Origin: an uncultured Collinsella sp.
GTDB taxonomy: Bacteria; Actinomycetota; Coriobacteriia; Coriobacteriales; Coriobacteriaceae
Assembly (NCBI GenBank): GCA_902479205.1
Contig: CABSNX010000090.1
Span: forward strand, 1 to 7,621
Reading direction: 5' to 3'
DNA length: 7,621 bases
This document shows, piece after piece, positions 1 through 5,374 of the stretch. Under the pieces are notes generated by a model. That model ran no database searches and was not told the origin of the DNA. It saw only the letters and a program-made list of their open reading frames with translations. Every line of letters starts with the position of its first letter. Position 1 is the first letter of the stretch. The translations under genes and the position numbers were made by a program.

Positions 1-26
1 CTCATCCTACGCTGAAGCGGGATGAG
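1..26 (-). terminator. Possible terminator hairpin after the YcxB-like gene (edge of window)
   Basis: CTCATCC at 1-7 is perfectly complementary to GGATGAG at 20-26, giving a 7-bp stem with a 12-base loop. It lies about 25 bases past the TAG stop of the minus-strand gene, where a terminator would be expected. The T-tract needed for intrinsic termination would fall to the left of the window and cannot be seen. The hairpin could instead belong to a neighbouring feature outside the window. Confidence 0.35.
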
Positions 27-51
27 ATTCCCTTCGCAGTGGCGCTCGGCC

Positions 52-777
52 CTAGCGCTTCTTCTTGCTCTTCTTCTGCTTGCGCCGCTTGCCCTTGTTA
101 TCCTGGGGCTTGTCGGCCTTGTCGCCCCGCTTGGCCTCGGCGGCAGCCTTCTCGGCCTTCATTTTCTTCTTCTTGGTCTCGATGCGGAGCTTTTTGTTAA
201 TGCGCGCCTTAAGGAAGGTGCCAAACTGCTCGGCATTGCCGCGGACAAAGGTGTCCTTAGGGATCGTCACGCCCTGGTCGGCGAACATGGCTACAAAGAT
301 GCGCTCGCCGTCGAGCACGTGGTCGAGCTTTTCAAACGGGAAGAACTGCGACTTGCCGCTCTTGCCCCAAACCATCAGGCCGTCCTCGTTGGCGGCGACG
401 CGGCGATAGCGGCCACCCATGGACTCGTCGGCCTCGACGGCATCGATAAAGTCGCGGGCGAGGGTGTGGTGCAGGTTTTTGCTCCACCAGGCCAAAAAGG
501 CGCCGAATACGATCAGGACGACGCCAAACTTGATCCAGTTGCCGCCGGCCACCAGCATGCCAATGCCGAGCAGCGCGGCAATTGCCGCGGCGACATACAG
601 CGAGCCGCGACGCCTGGGCGAGGCGACCAGGCGGGCGAAGTCGGTGACCAGGTCGTTTTCATACTGGTACTCGTTGAGGTACAGGATGCCGTCGTCGGCT
701 GCGGCCTGCTTCTCGAGCGCGACCTCGACCTGGTCGGCTGCTTCGGAGGGAACGAGGTTGCTCTCTGCGTCTGCCAT
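52..777 (-). CDS. YcxB-like membrane protein with lysine-rich C-terminal tail
   Basis: The product is 241 aa. Residues 1-58 are a hydrophilic, acidic N-terminus. Two hydrophobic segments at about 59-77 and 82-98 form a helical hairpin whose short turn contains GGNW. Residues 123-195 resemble the YcxB-like domain: a beta-rich segment with a gly-leu-x-val-trp strand, a phe-pro-phe segment leading into an acidic hinge, and the late ile-pro-lys-x-x-phe motif followed by a helix. Residues 196-241 are very basic, mostly Lys with Arg, Ala and Asp, and are probably disordered; they could contact nucleic acid or acidic lipid. The ATG at 775-777 is preceded by AGGAG (complement of 788-792) with 10 bases of spacing, somewhat long. 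The gene is divergent from dnaX and shares a 115-base upstream region with it. YcxB-type proteins have no established biochemical role, so no function is assigned. The membrane topology is clear; the family call rests on pattern recognition. Confidence 0.75.
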   Translation of the reverse strand: MADAESNLVPSEAADQVEVALEKQAAADDGILYLNEYQYENDLVTDFARLVASPRRRGSLYVAAAIAALLGIGMLVAGGNWIKFGVVLIVFGAFLAWWSKNLHHTLARDFIDAVEADESMGGRYRRVAANEDGLMVWGKSGKSQFFPFEKLDHVLDGERIFVAMFADQGVTIPKDTFVRGNAEQFGTFLKARINKKLRIETKKKKMKAEKAAAEAKRGDKADKPQDNKGKRRKQKKSKKKR

Positions 778-892
778 GCTCTTTGGACTCCTATCGCGGC
801 GGGCTCGCCGTACGGGTTATTATGAGTGAAGTATGCCGTGCGACCGCATGGCCGTCGCGGCAACAAGACTCAGTATACCCGGGGGAGCACCC
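778..892. promoter_or_regulatory. Divergent intergenic region between the YcxB-like gene and dnaX
   Basis: These 115 bases must hold the promoters of both divergent genes unless transcription enters from elsewhere. A TATTAT (818-823) reads as a -10 toward dnaX, and the overlapping complement CATAAT (819-824) reads as a -10 toward the YcxB-like gene. A second minus-strand -10-like TATACT is the complement of 872-877. None has a good -35 at 16-18 bases, so the assignments are weak. The dnaX ribosome binding site GGGGGAG is at 881-887, five bases before its ATG. No operator-like repeat or RNA gene is visible; in particular the conserved small SRP RNA core, often found beside dnaX, was not seen. 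Confidence 0.35.
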
Positions 893-3382
893 ATGGAATC
901 GTTGTACCGAAAGTATCGCCCGCTCACCTTCGACTCCGTGGTGGGCCAGCAGCATATCGTCTCGACGCTCGAGCACGCCATCACCGAGGGGCGTCTGTCC
1001 CACGCGTACCTGTTCTGCGGACCGCGCGGCACGGGCAAGACCACCATGGCGCGCATTCTGGCCAAGGCGCTACTGTGTCGCAACGCCGAGGCGGCGCGCG
1101 CCGAGGGTGCAAGCGGCTGCATGCCCGACGGCACCTGTGAGGAGTGCGAGCTCATCGCCGAGGGCAACCACCCCGATGTCTACGAGCTCGATGCCGCAAG
1201 CCGCACGGGCGTGGACAATGTGCGCGAGGAGATCATCAACTCCGTCAACTTTGCCCCGGTGCGCGGCAAGTACAAGATCTATATCATCGACGAGGTTCAC
1301 ATGCTCACGACGGCGGCGTTCAACGCGCTGCTCAAGACGCTCGAGGAGCCGCCGGCGCACGTGATCTTTGTGCTGTGCACCACCGACCCGCAAAAGATTT
1401 TGGAGACCATCCTCTCGCGCTGCCAGCGCTTCGATTTTCATCGCATCGGCAACGAGGATATTGAGCATCGCCTGTCCTACGTGTGCGAGCAGGAGGGCTT
1501 CGATTACGACGACGAGGCGCTGGCTATCGTGGCGCGTCATGCCAAGGGCGGCATGCGCGACGCGCTCTCCACGCTGGAGCAGCTGAGCGTCTTCGGCAAC
1601 GGTACCGTGCACGCGGACGATGCCCGCTCGCTTTTGGGCGAAGTTTCGGACCAGATTCTGGGCGAGTTTGCGCGCGCCATCGCCGAGCGTGATATTGCTG
1701 AGCTCTATGGGCTCATTCGCGCACAGGTCGAGGAGGGCAATGACCTGCTTGAGCTGACGCGCGACCTGGTGGCGCATGTGCGTGACGTGTATGTGGCCTG
1801 CGTTGCCGGTGCCCGTGCCGAGCTGTTTGAGGGCGGGGCCGAGCAGGCCGAGGCGCTTGCTGCCGAGGCTGCTGCCTTTGGCGAGCATCCGGCCGACCGT
1901 CTGGCCCGCGTGCTGACGGTGCTCGACGATGCCGCGCTGGAGATGAGGGGCGCGAGCGACGTGCGCCTGGTGCTCGAGATCGCCTGCACGCGCCTGGCAC
2001 GTCCCGAGGCCGATCTGACCATTGAGGCCCTGGCCGAGCGCGTGGCACGCTTGGAGGCCATGGTTGCCAACGCCGCGGTGCCGGCGAGCGTGGCTGCTGC
2101 TCAAGCGAGTGCACCTGCTGCATCCGCACCCGCTGCTGCCCAGCAGCCGACGCTCATTTCGGGCGCCCGCGCTGCCGCTCCTGCGGCGACCGCCGCCCCC
2201 GCTGCTACGTCCGCGCATCAGGGTGGCATGCCTTGGGACCGCGGCGCTGCTGTTCCGTCTGCCCAGCCTGCGCCCAAGTCCGCGGCTCCGGCTCCCGCGC
2301 CCAAACCTGTAACGCCTGCACCTCAACCCGTTACGGCTCCGGTTCCCGCGTCTGCTGCATCGACCGTGCCGGTGTTCAAGCCCAACAGCGCCGCCCAGGT
2401 TGCTGCCGCCGGCGCCGCCGAGACCCCCGCGGTCGAGGATGCCGGCGAGCTCCAGCGCAAATGGGCCGAGGTCGTCGAGCGCGTCAAAGCTCAGCAAGCC
2501 TCCTACGCGGCTCTTCTGCTTAACGCCCGCGCCACGGCGGACGACGGCTCTAAGCTTACGGTGTCGTTCCCCACAGCCTTTGCCATCAAGATGCTCGGCC
2601 GCGCCGATACGCAGTCGGTGGTCCTGCCGACAGTCAACGCAGTCTTCGGTCGTCGTACCGTCGACTATGTCCTGAATGGGGGTGGCACGCCGGCTCCTCA
2701 ACATGAGGAGCATTCTCCATCTGCACGGGCTGCGGCATCTGCGGACCTGCAGCCCGTGTCCTCGGCGGCCCCTGTATCCTCGAGCACCAGCGCGACGCAG
2801 CCAAAAGCGGCACCGGTGGCGGCACCGACCCCGTCGGCGCCTGAGCCCGCTGCGCCCAAACCGGTTGCTCCGGTCCCCGCGCCCAAGCCCGTTGCCGCGC
2901 CTGTGCCCAAGCCATCCGACCTGGCCAAGACCCCCTGGCTGCGCTCCGACAACCCCGCCGGCGCCCCCGCTACGGGTAAGCTCCCGACCGAGCCCGCGCC
3001 CCGAGCGCCCGAGCGCGCGTCCGCTCCCAAGACTCAGCCGTCTGCGCAGGCTGCGTCGTGGGAATCCGAGCAGGTGCCCTACGACGACGCCATGGTCGGC
3101 GGCTTCGCCGGCGATGCGAGCGGGGAGGATCTTCCTCCGTTCGACGTGCCTGCCGCGGTGCCTGCGCCCAGCCCTGCCGCTTCAGCCGCGGCTCCCGCAG
3201 CTGCGACGTCCGCTCCCGCAAGCGATGACGCCCCCGCTGCCCCTTGGGAGTCCAACCCCGGCGCCGGCAGTCCCTTCGGCCACCAGGGCGCAGCCCCGAG
3301 CATCCCGCAGACCGAGGATGAGGCCAAAGCCCTCATCCGCAACGTCTTTGGCCAGGCCACCATCTTCAAACCGGTGGAGTAA
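893..3382 (+). CDS. dnaX: DNA polymerase III subunit gamma/tau
   Basis: DnaX is the ATPase of the clamp loader, which opens the sliding clamp and places it on primed DNA. The 829-residue product opens with the signature MESLYRKYRP. Visible motifs are Walker A GPRGTGKTT (43-51), four zinc-binding cysteines (C62, C76, C82, C85), Walker B around IIDEVH (131-136), sensor 1 CTTD (162-165), the SRC arginine-finger motif (175-177) and sensor 2 GGMRDAL with R222. A helical collar domain follows to about 390. A Pro/Ala linker (about 395-510) leads to a second folded domain (about 516-595) that begins with a Trp-containing helix and resembles the C-terminal domain of other DnaX proteins. A second low-complexity linker (600-805) ends in a short helix-like tail with NVFGQATIF. 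The ATG at 893 is chosen because GGGGGAG lies five bases upstream and the signature starts there; the frame is open 20 codons further upstream to another ATG at 833. No A-rich slippage site for a short gamma form was seen. It converges with the gene at 3404, leaving 21 bases between stops. Confidence 0.97.
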   Translation: MESLYRKYRPLTFDSVVGQQHIVSTLEHAITEGRLSHAYLFCGPRGTGKTTMARILAKALLCRNAEAARAEGASGCMPDGTCEECELIAEGNHPDVYELDAASRTGVDNVREEIINSVNFAPVRGKYKIYIIDEVHMLTTAAFNALLKTLEEPPAHVIFVLCTTDPQKILETILSRCQRFDFHRIGNEDIEHRLSYVCEQEGFDYDDEALAIVARHAKGGMRDALSTLEQLSVFGNGTVHADDARSLLGEVSDQILGEFARAIAERDIAELYGLIRAQVEEGNDLLELTRDLVAHVRDVYVACVAGARAELFEGGAEQAEALAAEAAAFGEHPADRLARVLTVLDDAALEMRGASDVRLVLEIACTRLARPEADLTIEALAERVARLEAMVANAAVPASVAAAQASAPAASAPAAAQQPTLISGARAAAPAATAAPAATSAHQGGMPWDRGAAVPSAQPAPKSAAPAPAPKPVTPAPQPVTAPVPASAASTVPVFKPNSAAQVAAAGAAETPAVEDAGELQRKWAEVVERVKAQQASYAALLLNARATADDGSKLTVSFPTAFAIKMLGRADTQSVVLPTVNAVFGRRTVDYVLNGGGTPAPQHEEHSPSARAAASADLQPVSSAAPVSSSTSATQPKAAPVAAPTPSAPEPAAPKPVAPVPAPKPVAAPVPKPSDLAKTPWLRSDNPAGAPATGKLPTEPAPRAPERASAPKTQPSAQAASWESEQVPYDDAMVGGFAGDASGEDLPPFDVPAAVPAPSPAASAAAPAAATSAPASDDAPAAPWESNPGAGSPFGHQGAAPSIPQTEDEAKALIRNVFGQATIFKPVE

Positions 3383-3403
3383 CCGTGCGGGCGGACATAC
3401 TGC

Positions 3404-3877
3404 TCACGAAGAGCTCTCTTTGTCCGGGCGCATCTGTATTTCGGACATGTGTAGTGTGGTGCCGCGTATATCGCATTCGAGCAGACAGGCACGTGACGGT
3501 CGGCCTAGGATGCTGAGGTCGATACGATATGTCGCATGGCTGTCCGTGTACTCGACTTGCTCGGCGTTGACGGTTGCTCCGATTGTAAATAAAGAGCCCA
3601 GTTCGGCATCGACAATCTTGGAGTCCTTTATCTTGACCTTGAACTCTTGGTAGAGGGACGGGCTGTTGTAGTAGACGGTTCGGGTTCCGTCGGTGCACTC
3701 ATCGGCCGCTTCCCATTTGACGACGGGCTGGTCCGAGCTGGCTATCAGCAGTTCTGCTCCAAAGGCTATGGCATGGGTGATGACAACCAGCAATGCCCAG
3801 CCGACAAAGAGATAGAGAACCACATATGCAACGGGGTGTTTTGAGCGGATGTTTTGGAGCGCGTCGGGGGCATTCAT
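3404..3877 (-). CDS. Small single-pass membrane protein of unknown function
   Basis: The product is 157 aa. One hydrophobic helix at about 17-40 follows a short basic N-terminus (RSKH at 11-14), so the remaining 115 residues are probably outside the cytoplasm. That part is polar with alternating beta-like segments (66-71, 77-84, 106-124), has three cysteines (C61, C131, C135) and ends in a charged, serine-rich tail. I do not recognise a family. The ATG at 3875-3877 is chosen because GGAGG (complement of 3884-3888) precedes it by six bases; a TTG start ten codons upstream has no such support. Base composition is visibly more AT-rich than in neighbouring genes, and the gene sits reversed between dnaX and ybaB, which are commonly joined. 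That suggests later insertion or transfer (inference). It probably has its own promoter, an extended -10 at 3912-3920. The stop TGA lies 21 bases from the dnaX stop with no clear terminator between them. Confidence 0.72.
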   Translation of the reverse strand: MNAPDALQNIRSKHPVAYVVLYLFVGWALLVVITHAIAFGAELLIASSDQPVVKWEAADECTDGTRTVYYNSPSLYQEFKVKIKDSKIVDAELGSLFTIGATVNAEQVEYTDSHATYRIDLSILGRPSRACLLECDIRGTTLHMSEIQMRPDKESSS

Positions 3878-3887
3878 GGGGCACCTC

Positions 3888-3900
3888 CAAATTGCTATCT
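3888..3900 (-). repeat. Imperfect 13-base direct repeat, leader copy next to the ribosome binding site
   Basis: On the minus strand this reads AGATAGCAATTTG and runs directly into the GGAGG ribosome binding site of the 3404-3877 gene. It pairs with the copy at 3956-3968. A protein bound here would cover the early transcribed leader. Confidence 0.4.
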
Positions 3901-3911
3901 TTGACAATCAA

Positions 3912-3920
3912 ATTTTACCA
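3912..3920 (-). promoter_or_regulatory. Candidate extended -10 promoter of the 3404-3877 gene
   Basis: On the minus strand this reads TGGTAAAAT, a TGn extended element followed by TAAAAT (5 of 6 to the -10 consensus). No good -35 is present, which an extended -10 can tolerate. Transcription would start near 3905, giving a leader of about 28 bases that includes the GGAGG site. An imperfect direct repeat lies on each side of it. Confidence 0.4.
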
Positions 3921-3955
3921 TGCCGTCATGAGCGCCACCTCGAGCGGCGGTTTAG

Positions 3956-3968
3956 CATTTTGCTATCT
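3956..3968 (-). repeat. Imperfect 13-base direct repeat, upstream copy
   Basis: On the minus strand this reads AGATAGCAAAATG. It matches the copy at 3888-3900 (AGATAGCAATTTG) at 11 of 13 positions, including the first nine. The copies lie 68 bases apart and bracket the candidate extended -10, a layout compatible with paired operator sites. Chance similarity in AT-rich sequence is possible. Confidence 0.4.
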
Positions 3969-4020
3969 AGCTGGATGCAAAAAATGTCGGGTTCCGGCTC
4001 TGCTAGATTTGGTTTGAGAC

Positions 4021-4040
4021 ATTATGCAACCTTGCATAAT
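4021..4040. promoter_or_regulatory. Perfect 20-base palindrome, likely operator
   Basis: ATTATGCAA and TTGCATAAT are exact reverse complements separated by CC. As DNA this is a textbook site for a dimeric repressor or activator. As RNA it could form a 7-bp stem with a 6-base loop, but no T-run follows, so it is not a terminator. On the plus strand TTGAGA at 4014-4019 and CATAAT at 4035-4040 look like -35 and -10 elements with a short 15-base spacer. The palindrome would then cover the spacer and -10 of a promoter directed toward ybaB. The regulator is unknown. Confidence 0.6.
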
Positions 4041-4116
4041 CTTGGGGCGTATCACACTCCAGGACATGTATATCGACTGAGGTAGCACGTCCGCCCCGCT
4101 CTCTCGCCGCGCGCCG

Positions 4117-4125
4117 TGATACGAT
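4117..4125 (+). promoter_or_regulatory. Candidate extended -10 promoter of ybaB-recR
   Basis: TGATACGAT contains a TGn extension followed by TACGAT (4 of 6 to the -10 consensus). There is no recognisable -35 at the usual distance. Transcription would begin near 4132, leaving a leader of about 68 bases. A similar element, TGATACACT, precedes the 5375 gene, which gives mild mutual support. Confidence 0.35.
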
Positions 4126-4173
4126 TTTTGAGTTTGAAAGTCCCGCCGCGCTCCGACTGCCCTTGCAGCTCGG

Positions 4174-4187
4174 CGTGCGGCCGCACG
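4174..4187 (+). promoter_or_regulatory. GC-rich palindrome next to the ybaB ribosome binding site
   Basis: CGTGCGGCCGCACG is a perfect 14-base palindrome. In RNA it can form a 5-bp stem with a GGCC tetraloop. It ends two bases before the AAGGAG site (4190-4195). A stable hairpin here could limit or shape ribosome access to ybaB, but GC-rich palindromes also occur by chance in such DNA. Confidence 0.35.
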
Positions 4188-4200
4188 TAAAGGAGCCATC

Positions 4201-4521
4201 ATGGCCGGTATGAACATGCAGCAGATGATGAAGCAGGCCCGCAAGATGCAGGAGCAGCTTGCCGCCGCGCAGGAGAACCTCAAGTCCCAGACCGTCGACG
4301 CCTCTGCCGGCGGCGGTATGGTCAAGGTGACCGTTAACGGCGAGATGGAGCTCGTCAACCTCACTATTGATCCCGATGCGCTCGATCCCGAGGACGTCGA
4401 TATGCTGCAGGACATGATCATGGCTGCCGTCAACGAGGCCGTTCGCGGCGTCAACGAGCTCGCCAACAAGCAGATGGGCGCCATCACCGGCGGCCTCAAC
4501 ATCCCGGGCATGCCGTTCTAA
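4201..4521 (+). CDS. ybaB: YbaB/EbfC family nucleoid-associated protein
   Basis: The 106-aa product matches the family in length and layout. Residues 1-30 form a Met/Gln/Lys-rich helix containing MNMQQMMKQARKMQ, followed by a beta-hairpin core with the characteristic gly-gly-gly-met-val-x-val-x-x-asn-gly run (about 37-48). The conserved IDP segment and an acidic stretch (DPEDVDML) follow, then an amphipathic helix with MIMAAVNEA, and a glycine-rich tail with MPF at the end. YbaB/EbfC proteins are small dimers that bind DNA without strict sequence specificity; the family is usually encoded beside recR and often dnaX. The ATG at 4201 has AAAGGAG (4189-4195) five bases upstream. recR begins 13 bases after its stop, so the two are almost certainly co-transcribed. 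Confidence 0.96.
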   Translation: MAGMNMQQMMKQARKMQEQLAAAQENLKSQTVDASAGGGMVKVTVNGEMELVNLTIDPDALDPEDVDMLQDMIMAAVNEAVRGVNELANKQMGAITGGLNIPGMPF

Positions 4522-4534
4522 GACACGTATATAT

Positions 4535-5131
4535 ATGAGTGCGAATCACAGTCTGCAAAAACTGCTCGATGAGCTGGGCCGCCTGCCGGGCATTGGTCCC
4601 AAGTCGGCCCAGCGCATCGCCTATTACCTGCTCGAGGCCGATGCCGAGGAGGCCCGCCGCCTGGCCGAGGCCATCCTGGAGGTCAAGCAGGAGGTCCACT
4701 TTTGCAGCCGCTGCTTTAATTACGCCACCGCTGACGAGTGCTCCATCTGCCAGGACCCGATGCGCGACACCACCCGCATTTGCGTTGTGGGCGAGCCGCG
4801 CGACGTCCAGGCGATTGAGCGCACGGGCAGCTACCATGGCCTGTACCATGTGCTGGGCGGCGTGATCAGCCCCATGGACAAGATCGGTCCCGAGCAGCTG
4901 CATATCCGCGAGTTGCTGGCGCGCCTGGGCCATGAGGATATCCACGAGGTCATTATCGCCACCAACCCCAATATCGAGGGCGAGACCACGGCGAGCTACC
5001 TTGCTCGCACCATCAAGCCACTGGGCGTCGAGGTGTCGCGTCTGGCGAGCGGCCTGCCCGTGGGTGGCGACCTGGAGTATGCCGACGAGCTCACGCTCGG
5101 CCGCGCTATCGAGGCCCGCCGCGCGATCTAG
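4535..5131 (+). CDS. recR: Recombination mediator protein RecR
   Basis: RecR works with RecO, and with RecF where present, to load RecA onto SSB-coated single-stranded DNA during gap repair. The 198-aa product has the usual length and all expected parts. These are the N-terminal helix-hairpin-helix with LPGIGPKSAQR (17-27), the zinc site formed by C57, C60, C69 and C72, and a Toprim domain starting around ICVVGEPRD (82-90). The conserved THP-like segment here reads ATNPNIEGE (142-150), and the C-terminal motif ASGLPVGGDLEYAD (171-184) is intact. The ATG at 4535 fits family N-termini. It is unusual in having no ribosome binding site: the 13 bases after the ybaB stop read GACACGTATATAT. Translation may depend on coupling to ybaB. 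The family identity is certain. Confidence 0.98.
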   Translation: MSANHSLQKLLDELGRLPGIGPKSAQRIAYYLLEADAEEARRLAEAILEVKQEVHFCSRCFNYATADECSICQDPMRDTTRICVVGEPRDVQAIERTGSYHGLYHVLGGVISPMDKIGPEQLHIRELLARLGHEDIHEVIIATNPNIEGETTASYLARTIKPLGVEVSRLASGLPVGGDLEYADELTLGRAIEARRAI

Positions 5132-5154
5132 GCGGCGTCAGCTCCGCGGCATGT

Positions 5155-5175
5155 CCCGTCGGCCTGCCGCACGGG
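5155..5175 (+). other. Hairpin downstream of recR, possible 3' end structure
   Basis: CCCGT (5155-5159) pairs with ACGGG (5171-5175), and inner CGG (5160-5162) pairs with CCG (5167-5169), with one bulged C. It starts 23 bases after the recR stop. No T-run follows, so it is not a canonical intrinsic terminator; it could stabilise or mark the 3' end of the ybaB-recR message. Confidence 0.3.
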
Positions 5176-5204
5176 GCGCTCATAATTGGGCACGTGTTCA
5201 TGCA

Positions 5205-5220
5205 TTTGTTGTGCAACAAA
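5205..5220. promoter_or_regulatory. Palindrome 1 upstream of the secreted-protein/kinase unit
   Basis: TTTGTTG (5205-5211) and CAACAAA (5214-5220) are exact inverted repeats around TG. Additional complementary GCAT and ATGC lie just outside with a small offset. It shares the core GTTG-YG-CAAC with the palindrome at 5281-5290, so both are likely sites for the same dimeric regulator. No T-run follows it. Confidence 0.5.
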
Positions 5221-5280
5221 CATGCTTTTCATCCGCTTATCGCGTGGATGGGTCCACTTGCACCTCGTATTTGCCCATTC

Positions 5281-5290
5281 GTTGCGCAAC
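5281..5290. promoter_or_regulatory. Palindrome 2, overlapping the -35 region of the 5375 gene
   Basis: GTTGCGCAAC is a perfect 10-base palindrome whose arms match those of palindrome 1. Centre-to-centre distance between the two is 73 bases, close to seven turns of DNA, so bound proteins would lie on the same face. It sits where a -35 element for the candidate -10 at 5307-5312 would be. Confidence 0.45.
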
Positions 5291-5303
5291 CTTTTTGGTT
5301 CGC

Positions 5304-5312
5304 TGATACACT
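5304..5312 (+). promoter_or_regulatory. Candidate extended -10 promoter of the secreted-protein/kinase unit
   Basis: TGATACACT has a TGn extension and TACACT (4 of 6 to the -10 consensus). TTGCGC inside palindrome 2 lies 19 bases upstream as a poor, widely spaced -35. Transcription would start near 5319, so the transcript would include the terminator-like hairpin at 5335-5352. Low certainty without start-site mapping. Confidence 0.35.
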
Positions 5313-5334
5313 CAAATGTGGATATGAAAGAATG

Positions 5335-5359
5335 CGCCGCTTTTAAGCGGCGTGTTTTT
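5335..5359 (+). terminator. Intrinsic-terminator-like hairpin in the leader of the 5375 gene
   Basis: CGCCGCT (5335-5341) pairs perfectly with AGCGGCG (5346-5352) around TTTA and is followed by TGTTTTTG. This is the form of a rho-independent terminator. It may end transcripts from ybaB-recR, protecting the next unit from read-through. However, only a few bases separate it from the GGAGGAG ribosome binding site (5363-5369) of the next gene. No promoter fits between them, so transcripts that express the next gene must pass through it. It may therefore act as an attenuator. Confidence 0.65.
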
Positions 5360-5374
5360 GTTGGAGGAGAACGC

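Larger units (their letters stand above)
3878..4200. other. AT-rich 323-base intergenic region without a convincing gene
   Basis: This region separates the divergent genes at 3404-3877 (minus) and ybaB (plus). No reading frame here has both a ribosome binding site and protein-like composition, and no tRNA or recognisable small RNA is visible. It holds the minus-strand ribosome binding site and extended -10, an imperfect 13-base direct repeat (3888-3900 and 3956-3968), overlapping short inverted repeats at 3953-3971, a perfect 20-base palindrome (4021-4040), a candidate ybaB promoter (4117-4125) and a GC-rich palindrome just before the ybaB ribosome binding site. Composition shifts from AT-rich on the left to GC-rich from about 4085. 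Confidence 0.7.

Noticed and set aside
22..825. Plus-strand open frame opposite the YcxB-like gene
   Set aside because: Its leucine-rich start is the antisense of the lysine-rich tail (AAG/AAA read as CTT/TTT). No ribosome binding site or family pattern; the minus-strand protein has clear domain structure.
1070..2713. Long open frame on the minus strand opposite dnaX (547 codons)
   Set aside because: It lies wholly within dnaX, has the Arg/Gly/His-rich composition of an antisense shadow in GC-rich DNA, and has no family features.
893..3382. Programmed frameshift or slippage site producing a short gamma form of DnaX
   Set aside because: No A6-A7 or A-AAA-AAG type slippery run was found near the end of the collar domain.
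3391..3426. CGGACA/TGTCCG stem between the convergent genes as a bidirectional terminator
   Set aside because: Only six pairs around a loop of over 20 bases, no T-run on either strand, and it extends into the coding end of the minus-strand gene.
3387..4099. GCGGGCGGAC (3387-3396) and GTCCGCCCCGC (4089-4099) as terminal inverted repeats of an inserted element
   Set aside because: The match needs a one-base gap, both are simple GC-rich strings, there is no transposase and no target duplication.
5281..5296. GTTGCGCAAC followed by CTTTTT as a terminator
   Set aside because: The palindrome has no loop bases and leaves too short a stem for an RNA hairpin; it fits a DNA-binding site better.
5186..5374. 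TTG-initiated N-terminal extension of the 5375 gene
   Set aside because: It would translate the palindromes and the terminator-like hairpin, lacks a ribosome binding site, and has non-protein-like composition; GGAGGAG before 5375 decides the start.
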